15,662 nucleotides of DNA, from the NCBI GenBank assembly GCA_014523695.1, contig JAATVS010000177.1:1-15662 (forward strand), written 5' to 3'. Made by a program: the position numbers and the translations under genes. Shown here piece after piece: positions 7,000 through 14,085 of this stretch. The stretch is from Nitrososphaerales archaeon TH5895 (GTDB taxonomy: Archaea; Thermoproteota; Nitrososphaeria; Nitrososphaerales; Nitrososphaeraceae). Under the pieces are notes generated by a model. It did not search any database, was not told where the DNA came from, and was given only the letters and a program-made list of their open reading frames with translations. The stretch's first letter is position 1. Each line of letters opens with the position of its first letter.

Positions 7000-7566
7000 C
7001 TATGCGTAAACTTCTCTTTGTCTATTAACTGAAAACTCTGCCGCAGTTTCTCTTGCTGTGTTTGCGATGGTTTTTGCATTATCCACATTTATTCTTGAAA
7101 GCTCTTTTGTGTGTCGTTGTGCTCGTTCGAATGCATTTCTGAATGCATCAATGTTTCCAAATAATATATCGTTACTAATTCGGGTTGCTGCTGAAACATT
7201 TTCTGCAATATTGCTAACTGATCTTGCCCACAGTTCTGCTGGTACTCTTGGAGATAACCAATAATTGTACATTCTTTGCACATTTTCATAATATGGAACT
7301 ATAGAATCGTAGACGGAATTTATCACTGCTTTTTGAGTTTCAATGTAGTCTTCCACTATGTTATCAGTTGATTCTAATGCTTGCTCCTGATAATTCTTGA
7401 CGACATTAGTATATTGTGGGATCTGAGTTCTTGTTTCATTTATGGATTTCCGGATATTCTTTTTTGTTTCGTCTAATGATGCGTTTATTGATTCTTGTGT
7501 TGCACTCCTGGCTTGTTCAGCTACCCTATTGGCTGCTTCAACGACTTTTTCTTCCCGTTTTGACAT
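7000..7566 (-). CDS. Phasin-like coiled-coil protein
   Basis: 188 aa, almost wholly helical and charged: KREEKVVEAANRVAEQA at the start, repeated Ala/Gln/Asn/Glu heptads, a central YWLSPRVPAELWARSVSNI turn, and a second helical half to the end. Length, the lack of cysteines and the A/E/N-rich amphipathic helices fit phasins, which coat polyhydroxyalkanoate granules; these archaea are reported to carry PHA synthase genes. None is in this window, so the role rests on resemblance only, and another coiled-coil function is possible. The frame also has an ATG at 7572, but a TATA box (ATTATATAA at 7587-7595) is 25-26 nt before the ATG at 7566, favouring that start. Confidence 0.7.
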   Translation of the reverse strand: MSKREEKVVEAANRVAEQARSATQESINASLDETKKNIRKSINETRTQIPQYTNVVKNYQEQALESTDNIVEDYIETQKAVINSVYDSIVPYYENVQRMYNYWLSPRVPAELWARSVSNIAENVSAATRISNDILFGNIDAFRNAFERAQRHTKELSRINVDNAKTIANTARETAAEFSVNRQREVYA

Positions 7567-7586
7567 ATCCATCTTTTATCAACATA

Positions 7587-7595
7587 TTATATAAT
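7587..7595 (-). promoter_or_regulatory. TATA box of the phasin-like gene
   Basis: ATTATATAA on the minus strand, centred at about 7591, 25-26 nt before ATG 7566. It favours this ATG over the one two codons upstream. Confidence 0.5.
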
Positions 7596-7847
7596 TATTG
7601 ATGATGATATGTTAATGTACTACCCCAAATGTGTAATAAGATAGCAAACAGTGCCTGAAATAGTAAGAACCCAGCTGATTAGGCAAATCACTGTCAGAGC
7701 GTAATTGAATTATCTAATTTTATGCATCACCATTCATACCAAAACTCTGCTACAGCTTGACTATCAATATGATTCATTATTATAGCTGTTTGGACGCAGT
7801 AGAAATCATATCTTGGATTAATTTTTGTCAATAAAGTTTAGGCAGAG

Positions 7848-7856
7848 TTTATATAC
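7848..7856 (+). promoter_or_regulatory. TATA box without an obvious gene
   Basis: TTTATATAC is a good archaeal TATA box. Transcription would start near 7879, but no protein-like frame follows for more than 100 bp. A second TTTAAA box lies at 7930-7935, just before the inverted-repeat site. It may drive a non-coding RNA or be a relic. The flanking stretch 7596-7940 otherwise holds nothing recognised. Confidence 0.35.
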
Positions 7857-7940
7857 GGTAAGAGTTGCCGGACAGCGTCAGTTGAAATACCTTACCCCTA
7901 AACACATAAACCTGTATCGCAAAGAGAGCTTTAAACTTTT

Positions 7941-7969
7941 TGAACCCACTATAAGGTGGGCCCAAGGGT
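7941..7969. repeat. Inverted-repeat site, copy A (possible recombinase core site)
   Basis: TGAACCCAC (7941-7949), a 6-bp spacer TATAAG, then GTGGGCCCAAGGG (7956-7968). The arms are a 5-bp perfect inverted repeat that becomes 9 bp on the minus strand if two G-U pairs are allowed. The same arms recur, in the same orientation, at 10434-10462. Arms flanking a 6-7 bp spacer are the layout of tyrosine-recombinase core sites. The function is inferred. Confidence 0.6.
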
Positions 7970-7994
7970 GTGTGAACCATTTTTGACATAAATA

Positions 7995-8220
7995 TTGGGC
8001 TCAACAATTCATGCATATGGATCTAGATTTGGATCAGTAGGCCGTACCAAGGCACCACCGCAGATAGAGGGACGTTCGCCCTGTGTAGGACAGCGCCGTT
8101 TTGAGATACTATACCCATATCGGCTTGCAACTATTTGTCGTGTTTATCATCGTGTGTGTAAACAGTCGATGGCCTTAAAAGGAAAGATAGGCTTACCAGG
8201 ACAAGGCTTACCATAGCTTC
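7995..8220. other. GC-rich block: broken gene or structured RNA
   Basis: Bases 8041-8100 are about 63% G+C, far above the surroundings. The plus strand has a 73-codon open frame from TTG 7995 (GSTIHAYGSRFGSVGRT...), but it has no promoter at the right distance and no recognised motif. The minus strand reads YGKPCPGKPIFPFKAIDCL, then adjacent TGA and TAA stops, then TRQIVASRYGYSISKRRCP, TQGERPSICGGALVRPTD and PNLDPYA in the same frame. The latter is more protein-like and resembles a zinc-ribbon protein with CPTC changed to CPTQ, so a decayed gene is my preferred reading. A conserved RNA cannot be excluded. Confidence 0.35.
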
Positions 8221-8293
8221 TCTCTCAAGAATGGATATTCTATTTAGTACAATTGTTAATAATGTCAATGTATCTTTGAATGAAGTGCTTCTT

Positions 8294-8304
8294 AAAATAT
8301 ATTA
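8294..8304 (+). promoter_or_regulatory. TATA box of the multicopper oxidase gene
   Basis: AAATATATTA-like box about 29-31 nt before ATG 8330, fitting a leaderless or near-leaderless transcript. It favours ATG 8330 over the in-frame TTG at 8321. Confidence 0.45.
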
Positions 8305-8329
8305 ACGCCTATTATCATTATTGTTTATT

Positions 8330-9895
8330 ATGAAAAACATACAGGCTTACAATTCTTTTTTTAATGGTAAAAAAAGAACAACAGCAATTTCCTCTGTTCT
8401 CTTTATCATTCTGTTATCAAATATTACAACTACCACAATGTCCTTTGTTAAGGGTGAAAATATTGCATTAGCTCAATCTCAATCTGGCTCATCAGTATCA
8501 CCGATCTCAAATGATATGGGCAGAATCAATAATACTGTTGTCAATAAAATATCAGAGCAACAACAACAGTCAAACCAATTACCTTCATCATCCCAACAAC
8601 CAAAGACTCATGAATATACACTGATAGCAGAAGAAACTACGCTTGAAATAGCTCCTGGACTTCGGGTTGATGCTTGGACTTATAATGGTACGGTTCCCGG
8701 ACCTACTATAACAGCTACTGAAGGTGATAGAATGATAATTCATTTTATTAACAAGACACCTCTTCCTCATACGGTTCATTTGCATGGCGACCATCCTAGC
8801 CAACAAGACGGAGTATTTGAGATGGTGGGACCAAATGGAACATATACATACGATTTTGTAGCACAACCGGCTGGTGCTTTAGCATATCATTGTCATGTTC
8901 CACCGGTAATGCAGCATGTGAGAATGGGGTTGTATGGCGCATTTATCGTATATCCGAAAACTCCCTTACCGCCTGCAAGAGAATATGTACTTGTTAATGG
9001 AGAATATGATACTCAAAACCAGTTAAATCCGCTTCCGGAATACTTCATGTTCAACGGTTATACGGAACAATATCAGTTGCATCCCCTTCCTGCGAGGACT
9101 AACGAAACTGTAAGAATTTACCTGATTAATCTAGGTATGTCTCCCGCTTATGGCATGCACATACATGGAAGTCTCTTCAAAGTCTATCCTTCTGGAATAT
9201 TGGAGAATCCCACATTCAAAGTGCAGTCATGGGAGCTGGCATCAGGAAATACTGCGATATTGGAAGCAAAATGGCCATGGCCGGGCAGATTTACATTCCA
9301 TTATCATGGAATACCTGAGGAGAGAGGAGCAATGGGCTACTTCAATGTAACAAATGCTTCTCCTAATGCTACAGATGGACTGGATATTGCTATTACAAAA
9401 TCTATAAACATGAATGATTGGCAGATGAATTTGACAAAGAGCTTACAAAAGGCCGATCCTAATGGAAGGGTAACATCAGTGTCTTCAGGCACTAGCGAGG
9501 GACATCATGAAAGGATGATGGATGGCGGCGGAGGAGAAATGCCAATGGGAAAGGAACAAAAAGAAGGTACGTCTCAGTTAACTAATGCTAGTAATTCAAC
9601 ACAAGTGTCAATTGTAAATGGGGCAACTACCTTGAGCGACAAAGCATTCTCCCCGAATAATATGAAGGTAAAAGTTGGTAATACTATTGTTTGGACCAAT
9701 GATGACAGTACCATTCATACAGTCACATCAGGTTCACCTAATACCCCTGATGCAGGACAAGTATTCGATTCAGGCTTAACATCGCTTATATCACCATCTA
9801 AAACGTTTTCACACAAGTTTACTTCTCCAGGAGAATTTTCTTACTTTTGCAGATTACATCCTACTATGATAGGGGAAATAGAGGTAGTACGATAA
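8330..9895 (+). CDS. Two-domain multicopper oxidase fused to a C-terminal cupredoxin
   Basis: 521 aa, exported (hydrophobic 19-37, then AQSQS). Domain 1 (about 95-210): PHTVHLHGDH, HCH (187-189) and HVRMGLYG. Domain 2 (about 220-345): HIH (277-279) and HYH (324-326). Four HxH motifs are the ligand set of a trinuclear copper cluster, so this is a laccase-like oxidase; NirK has an Asp where His150 lies here. A type 1 copper site is present only in domain 1 (His147, Cys188, His196) with Leu201 at the usual Met axial position; domain 2 lost its own (Tyr325 replaces Cys). After a His/Met/Gly-rich linker (HHERMMDGGGGEMPMG), a plastocyanin-like domain (about 425-521) has a full type 1 site: His463, Cys507, His510, Met513. 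It probably passes electrons to or from the oxidase outside the membrane. The substrate is unknown; roles in ammonia-oxidation electron flow or copper handling are possible. Confidence 0.93.
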   Translation: MKNIQAYNSFFNGKKRTTAISSVLFIILLSNITTTTMSFVKGENIALAQSQSGSSVSPISNDMGRINNTVVNKISEQQQQSNQLPSSSQQPKTHEYTLIAEETTLEIAPGLRVDAWTYNGTVPGPTITATEGDRMIIHFINKTPLPHTVHLHGDHPSQQDGVFEMVGPNGTYTYDFVAQPAGALAYHCHVPPVMQHVRMGLYGAFIVYPKTPLPPAREYVLVNGEYDTQNQLNPLPEYFMFNGYTEQYQLHPLPARTNETVRIYLINLGMSPAYGMHIHGSLFKVYPSGILENPTFKVQSWELASGNTAILEAKWPWPGRFTFHYHGIPEERGAMGYFNVTNASPNATDGLDIAITKSINMNDWQMNLTKSLQKADPNGRVTSVSSGTSEGHHERMMDGGGGEMPMGKEQKEGTSQLTNASNSTQVSIVNGATTLSDKAFSPNNMKVKVGNTIVWTNDDSTIHTVTSGSPNTPDAGQVFDSGLTSLISPSKTFSHKFTSPGEFSYFCRLHPTMIGEIEVVR

Positions 9896-9967
9896 GTGCT
9901 CAGGTAACTCCGCTTTACTAGTAATACTGTTTACGATTAGAGTATTGTTTGATACTTCTCCTTGATA

Positions 9968-10360
9968 TCAGCAAGCAGTACAAGTGTAGTTCAAAAAGCT
10001 CAAAAAGCATTTGGAGAGGTCCAAATTGCAATTATGTAACCACCTAAAAAAATGCTTAATGCGGACCAGATAGTCATTCCATGTCGTAATCCATCGCTCC
10101 TCAGGGTCCTCCGAAATTGATCTAATTTTCTTATCCAGAAATTTGGTTACTTGTTCTTTAGTGGATATTTGATAAAAAGTTATTTCATATCCTATGAACT
10201 CAGCAAATGCAATAACGGCTTTCAGGTTGTTATTCTGGTGTCTTTCGGAGGTAGCGTTGCCTTTCATATAAGAATGGAAATCTTCGATTAACTTTGAATT
10301 CATAGAATTTGGCACTCTGTCATAAATATGCCTGACCGTCGTGGAAAGCGTGGTTGGCAT
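9968..10360 (-). pseudogene. Tyrosine recombinase (integrase) N-terminal fragment
   Basis: The frame gives 130 aa: VRHIYDRVPNSMNSKLIEDF, HSYMKGNATSERHQNNNLKA, VIAFAEFIG, ITTWNDYLVRIKHFFRWLHN. This is the SAM-like core-binding domain of phage/archaeal integrases, with the RHQNNNLKAVIAFAEFIG helix and the W-NDYL-R-K-FFRWL helix. The catalytic domain with the R...HxxR...Y residues is absent. After RWLHN the product turns into unrelated sequence and stops, while another frame reads WTSPNAF where intact relatives have W-x-TP-x-F, so a frameshift plus deletion is likely. The start is ATG 10360, preceded by AAAGGAGGTG with 6-nt spacing, a strong Shine-Dalgarno sequence unlike the leaderless neighbours. 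It ends 73 bp from the oxidase stop and begins about 75 bp from copy B of the inverted-repeat site. Confidence 0.8.
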
Positions 10361-10376
10361 CAGCACCACCTCCTTT
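10361..10376 (-). promoter_or_regulatory. Shine-Dalgarno sequence of the integrase fragment
   Basis: AAAGGAGGTG on the minus strand lies 6 nt before ATG 10360. It selects this ATG over the two upstream in-frame GTG codons, and contrasts with the leaderless style elsewhere in the window. Confidence 0.65.
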
Positions 10377-10433
10377 CACGGCCATTGTTCGTCATTGTGT
10401 ATGTTGTCAGTATCTAAGGTCTTCAGAAGTATA

Positions 10434-10462
10434 TGAACCCACGTAGTAAGTGGGCCCAAGGG
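10434..10462. repeat. Inverted-repeat site, copy B (possible recombinase core site)
   Basis: TGAACCCAC (10434-10442), a 7-bp spacer GTAGTAA, then GTGGGCCCAAGGG (10450-10462). All 22 arm bases match copy A at 7941-7968; only the spacer differs in sequence and length. On the minus strand it lies about 75 nt upstream of the integrase fragment start, next to a TATA-like CATATAC. It could be a recombination site, an operator for the integrase promoter, or a repeat carried by this element family. Confidence 0.6.
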
Positions 10463-10779
10463 GGTTTGGCAAGACTTTAACGTGTGTTAAAAAATTCACG
10501 AGGAGATTTGATCAATGTGACTTCAATTTATCTTTCCAATATTGCCGACACAGGTAACACGTGATTCTTCAAAATCCCATAGTGCCATTTAGTATTTTGG
10601 AAGAGATGGTTCCTAGATTTCTGACATACTACTCTATGACTAAGGAAGCCTTGGCAATAGTTTAGGTATTATATAATTTACTCGAAACTAGAATTAACTT
10701 CGTATAAATTATACAATTTAATTTCATTTTGTTTGTCTAGTCAAACCATAAATCCCGTTTCATTACTTTAATCGGTATT
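10463..10779. other. Intergenic stretch without a recognised gene
   Basis: About 320 bp of AT-rich DNA. A GGAG followed by GATCAATGTGA gives a start codon directly followed by a stop, so no gene. No RNA or repeat was noticed apart from the adjoining copy B. Confidence 0.45.
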
Positions 10780-10788
10780 CTTATATAC
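10780..10788 (+). promoter_or_regulatory. TATA box upstream of the beta-motif membrane protein
   Basis: CTTATATAC centred at about 10785 would start transcription near 10811, about 10 nt before the TTG start at 10821. Confidence 0.45.
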
Positions 10789-10820
10789 CAAAAGTGGGTA
10801 ATTTCGGTTGTATCTGACTG

Positions 10821-11300
10821 TTGCAGGAAAATGTCAAGAATATTCATATTAGCGGAATAGGTGGAGATGTGTTTAGTATTGACATTTCTGGAAAGGGGAA
10901 TGTGATTGATAAGAATATCGCAATTTTCGAAATGGTCAATCTGGACAGTGATATGCTTAAAGAAATTCCGTCTCTTTACGCAGAGACATTAAAGAATTTC
11001 TGCCAATCATTGAATGAACAATTGACTCGTCATAATATTCAAAAGCCACAAATATCACAGATTCAAGAAAGTGTAAACCGACTTGTCAAAGAGATCGAAG
11101 GTGCGGAGATAGACCAAGAGGTAAACGCTCAAAAAAGTACTTCAATAAAAGTAAGATTGATTAATGTTGCTCGGAATACCCTGAGAGTTCTTCCCATGAC
11201 CGCAGAGATGGTTACGTTGTTTACGCTTCTAGCACCGTTTAGGAGGCTAATAGGTGTAGTTACTCAATCTATTATCAAACACATTCAAAAAGAGGTCTAA
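10821..11300 (+). CDS. Small protein with N-terminal glycine-rich beta motif and C-terminal membrane helix
   Basis: 159 aa from TTG (only CTG or TTG are available after the in-frame TGA at 10815-10817). Residues 5-33 form two short strands with a glycine turn each: IHISGIGGDVFSI and DISGKGNVIDKNI. Residues 40-110 are helical, charged and probably coiled coil (YAETLKNFCQSLNEQLTRHN...). Residues 120-152 (LRVLPMTAEMVTLFTLLAP...VVTQSII) are hydrophobic, probably one or two membrane or membrane-associated helices. The same GxGNxIDKNI motif begins the decayed TPR gene at 12870-14078. Such N-terminal beta modules resemble adaptor segments of predicted conflict/NTPase systems, but I cannot assign a family. 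The secreted PsbP-like gene starts 76 bp downstream and may share the transcript. Confidence 0.7.
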   Translation: MQENVKNIHISGIGGDVFSIDISGKGNVIDKNIAIFEMVNLDSDMLKEIPSLYAETLKNFCQSLNEQLTRHNIQKPQISQIQESVNRLVKEIEGAEIDQEVNAQKSTSIKVRLINVARNTLRVLPMTAEMVTLFTLLAPFRRLIGVVTQSIIKHIQKEV

Positions 11301-11376
11301 AAATATTGTTGGACCAACAATCGAGTATCGATAAAAGGCATCGAGACCCACCGTTACTAATTTTCTTTGTTTTCAA

Positions 11377-12627
11377 ATGATTACTTCTTTAGTATTGCAA
11401 TTAATACTGTTGTTCCCGCAGATTGCGCTAATCACTAACAATGATATGGTTACTCAGTCCATCAGTGTTAATGGTAACTTTACTGCCAAGGAGTCTCATC
11501 GTGGTGAAATGGACATTGCGTTACTTGCAGAAAATCCGACTCTGACCGATTTCGCGACTTACGAAAATCCAAGGCTTGGTATACAAATAGAGCATCCTGC
11601 TGATTGGAAAATAGATGAGTCAATACCGGATGGGGTTATCTTTAAGAGTCCAAAGCACGATAATACTTCAAGCATATCATCTGAATATTTGATAGTATTC
11701 GTTCATACTGGCGACTTTATGACACTGGATGAAATTACCCAAGAACAGATCGAGTCTCTTAAAACTTCAGTTCCAAATCTTTATCTAAATCAGTCAGAGT
11801 CCGCTACAACTATGCTCGCTGGCAATCCAGCATACAGGGCAGTCTTTGACACTAAAGAAGACAATGTTCCCTTCAAGCTGATTCAAATCTGGGGGATCGA
11901 AGGTAAGAAGGTGTTCTACGTCACCTACAGATTAGAAGGAGATCCCAAACCCATCCATGACTACATCGGAGTAGTAAATAAGATGATTAATTCTTTAAAG
12001 ATAAGCAATTTTTCACAATATGAAAATCCCATCCTTGGAATAAAGACACTAATCCCAAGTAACTGGGTAAAGGAAGAGGTTCCGGGCAATGATTCAGTAG
12101 TATTTGCAATCCCGTTAATAAAGAGTAGCGATGAACCCCAAAAGTACATGGGCTCTGTTACACTAACAACTGAAAATAATTTGCAGAATTCTAGTTTAAA
12201 TGAATATATGGCAAGTTATGTTACTAGCATAATTAGAAATGATTCTAATTCGAATATTATCTACGAAGATAATGGGTTTTCTCTCGGGAAAGAGCCTGCT
12301 CACGTGTTAGTCTATACGACTAAAGAAAATAATGATGACAATATAGAACTTGTTAATATGAAATTGACGACAATTATGAACAATAGAGTATACTCAGTAG
12401 AGTATCGATCAGATAAGGGCACATTTTCAGAGAATCTACCAGCTGTTCAAGAGGTGATAGACTCTATAGAGATACAGTCTGGAGAAATGACTGCCGCATT
12501 TCTAGGCTTTATGCCACCCGCACAGCTATTGGGAATTCCTTCGCCTATTCTGCCTCCTCTAGGGGTGGCTACCATACCCACCCTGCCCACGAAACCTAAT
12601 GAGTCAGCATCCATCACTGTTGGTTAG
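11377..12627 (+). CDS. Secreted protein with two tandem PsbP-like domains
   Basis: 416 aa, ATG start. Residues 1-19 (MITSLVLQLILLFPQIALI) form a short signal peptide or anchor. Domain 1 (about 60-212) opens FATYENPRLGIQIEHPADWK and closes MINSLKI; domain 2 (about 213-372) opens FSQYENPILGIKTLIPSNW and closes VIDSIEI. The YENP-LGI-x-(H/I)P-x-(D/N)W start, the strands in the middle and the final helix plus SLKI/SIEI strand are the pattern of PsbP-like proteins, a fold widespread outside photosynthesis and common in secreted proteins of these archaea. The tail is Pro-rich (LLGIPSPILPPLGVATIP) and may contact the membrane or S-layer. Ligand and role are unknown. A TATA-like CGATAAAAGG at about 11329-11338 implies a leader of about 20 nt. 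Confidence 0.8.
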   Translation: MITSLVLQLILLFPQIALITNNDMVTQSISVNGNFTAKESHRGEMDIALLAENPTLTDFATYENPRLGIQIEHPADWKIDESIPDGVIFKSPKHDNTSSISSEYLIVFVHTGDFMTLDEITQEQIESLKTSVPNLYLNQSESATTMLAGNPAYRAVFDTKEDNVPFKLIQIWGIEGKKVFYVTYRLEGDPKPIHDYIGVVNKMINSLKISNFSQYENPILGIKTLIPSNWVKEEVPGNDSVVFAIPLIKSSDEPQKYMGSVTLTTENNLQNSSLNEYMASYVTSIIRNDSNSNIIYEDNGFSLGKEPAHVLVYTTKENNDDNIELVNMKLTTIMNNRVYSVEYRSDKGTFSENLPAVQEVIDSIEIQSGEMTAAFLGFMPPAQLLGIPSPILPPLGVATIPTLPTKPNESASITVG

Positions 12628-12869
12628 CTTCGACGCTCACTATAATTATAACCATCTACAGAGAATCCGGCATCAGAGATAACTCCTTCATCAGATAGAA
12701 GTTAGATAAGTTACTAAAAAATCGAAGCGCGAGTGAATTCCGAAAGTCTATTTGCGTATTGCAGTAAAAGAACGTCAACACATTATTCGAATGTAGGGAG
12801 GGAGCGTAGTGGAATAAGCAGAATTAGCATATACTATATTTCGTTAGTCGCTTATTGTAGTTACTCTAC
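12628..12869. other. Gap between convergent genes
   Basis: The PsbP-like gene (plus) and the TPR pseudogene (minus) end towards each other here. An open frame on the plus strand (12733-13002) overlaps the pseudogene and is a shadow. No clear terminator hairpin was found. Confidence 0.4.
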
Positions 12870-14078
12870 TCAAGCATTCTCCACACTTATTAGATTATTT
12901 TCCCTCAGCTCTTTTGCTGTGCTGAAACACTTTTTTCCCCTTTCATGTTCCTTCAATGCCTCTAGAGCTGCGCCCTTACCATACCATACGAGTGCTTTGT
13001 AGGGATCAATTTCAAGTGCCTTTTCATGACAGAATAGCGCTTGCGAAAATCTTCCCAATCTATATAATGCTGAACCTTTGGTATACCGTGCGCTGACTTG
13101 AGACGGATTGAGGGCCAGAACTTTGTCATAGCAATATATTGCCTCATTGTTTTTTGACAAGTATTGGAAGGCCACCTTTGTTGTACCATGCGTCTGCATC
13201 ATCTGGGTTTAACCTAATTGCCTTGTCGAAGCATTCAATAGCTTGTCGGGACCTTCCTAGATTTGCAACAACTGCACCTATGTCGTACCAAACATCTCAA
13301 TAACAAGCGTTGTTGTAGTCATCATGATCTGCTAGTATCACTGATTCAAATTTACGTACTCACTCTCGACGCCCCAATTTTTTGAACGAATGCAGAGCAT
13401 CTAGTAACAAATAGGTATCTACGGGCTCACTCGATAATGATAGCAAATAATTTGCCTCCGCCAATTGGAAGAACTCAAAATAATTATGAGGCAAACACAA
13501 AATATTTCGAATGTGTTGAAGATTCTTTTTCATCTGATGGACTTTATCAGGAAAAAGTTTGGATTATGTCTTTGCCATATAGATAGAATTTCACAGTTCA
13601 AGTTTGTGAGCTTCAGTAATTATAGAATAAGCCTCTGCGTATTTTGAACTGTACATGTTAATATCTGAGTTTCTTGGCATAACGTTCCAATATCTTTCAG
13701 CCTGTTCGGTTAGCACTATTGACCTTTTTAATAAAAGATCGATGCGGGAGATTTGAAATTGGTTAGCTCTAAGTTCTCGCATTTGCATCCCCCTTTCATA
13801 ATCAATTTTCTTTACCATTTGAAAAACTTCATCAATTCTTCTCTCAATTAGATTTAGGTCGTTGCCTTTTGGGATCTCTTTGATTGGAACCTCTGTTACC
13901 ATATTCTTGAAGGTATCGAAGTTATCAAGAAATTCCTTGGACGGGTTTAAAATCTGAATAGCATTTCCTCAATTAACTGTGTATTGTATATTTTTGTCTA
14001 TTATGTTCCCTGAACCAGTAATATTGACCCCTATGACGTCATTTCCTACACTATCAGTCGCAACTGGTTATTGTTCAT
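12870..14078 (-). pseudogene. Decayed TPR protein with N-terminal GSGNxIDKNI motif
   Basis: One reading frame, allowing for damage, covers about 400 codons. ATG 14078 begins MNNN; after a one-base shift near 14063-14070 come PVATDSVGNDVIG and VNITGSGNIIDKNI, then a long helical region (NLIERRIDEVFQMVKKIDYE...AERYWNVMPR...AEAYSIITEAHKL). A linker (YFEFFQLAEANYLLSL) precedes three TPR units (WYDIGAVVANLGRSRQAIEC, AIRLNPDDADAWYNKG, KVLALNPSQVSARYTKG, ALEIDPYKALVWYGKG). In-frame stops lie at 13969-13971, 13591-13593, 13564-13566, 13360-13362 and 13297-13299, and a second frameshift is near 13170-13178. The start follows the subtilase stop by 7 bp on the same strand, so they were probably one operon. 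TPR modules bind other proteins. The parent function is lost or fragmentary. Confidence 0.85.
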
Positions 14079-14085
14079 AGATTGC

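Noticed and set aside
7879..7910. Possible 23S rRNA fragment (TTGAAATACC)
   Set aside because: Only a short match to a remembered rRNA segment, with no flanking conserved rRNA sequence.
7941..7980. tRNA 3' end (the minus strand reads GGTTCACAC...CCCTTGGGCCCAC)
   Set aside because: It resembles a T-loop and acceptor end at first sight, but the T-stem does not pair and no D-arm or anticodon arm lies in range. Copy B fails in the same way.
8330..9895. Copper nitrite reductase (nirK)
   Set aside because: His replaces the NirK catalytic Asp, and four HxH motifs indicate a trinuclear copper cluster, so no nirK symbol was given.
12870..13593. TGA recoding (selenocysteine or readthrough) in the TPR gene
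   Set aside because: One stop is TAA and two frameshifts are also present; no SECIS-like hairpin was noticed. Decay is the simpler explanation.
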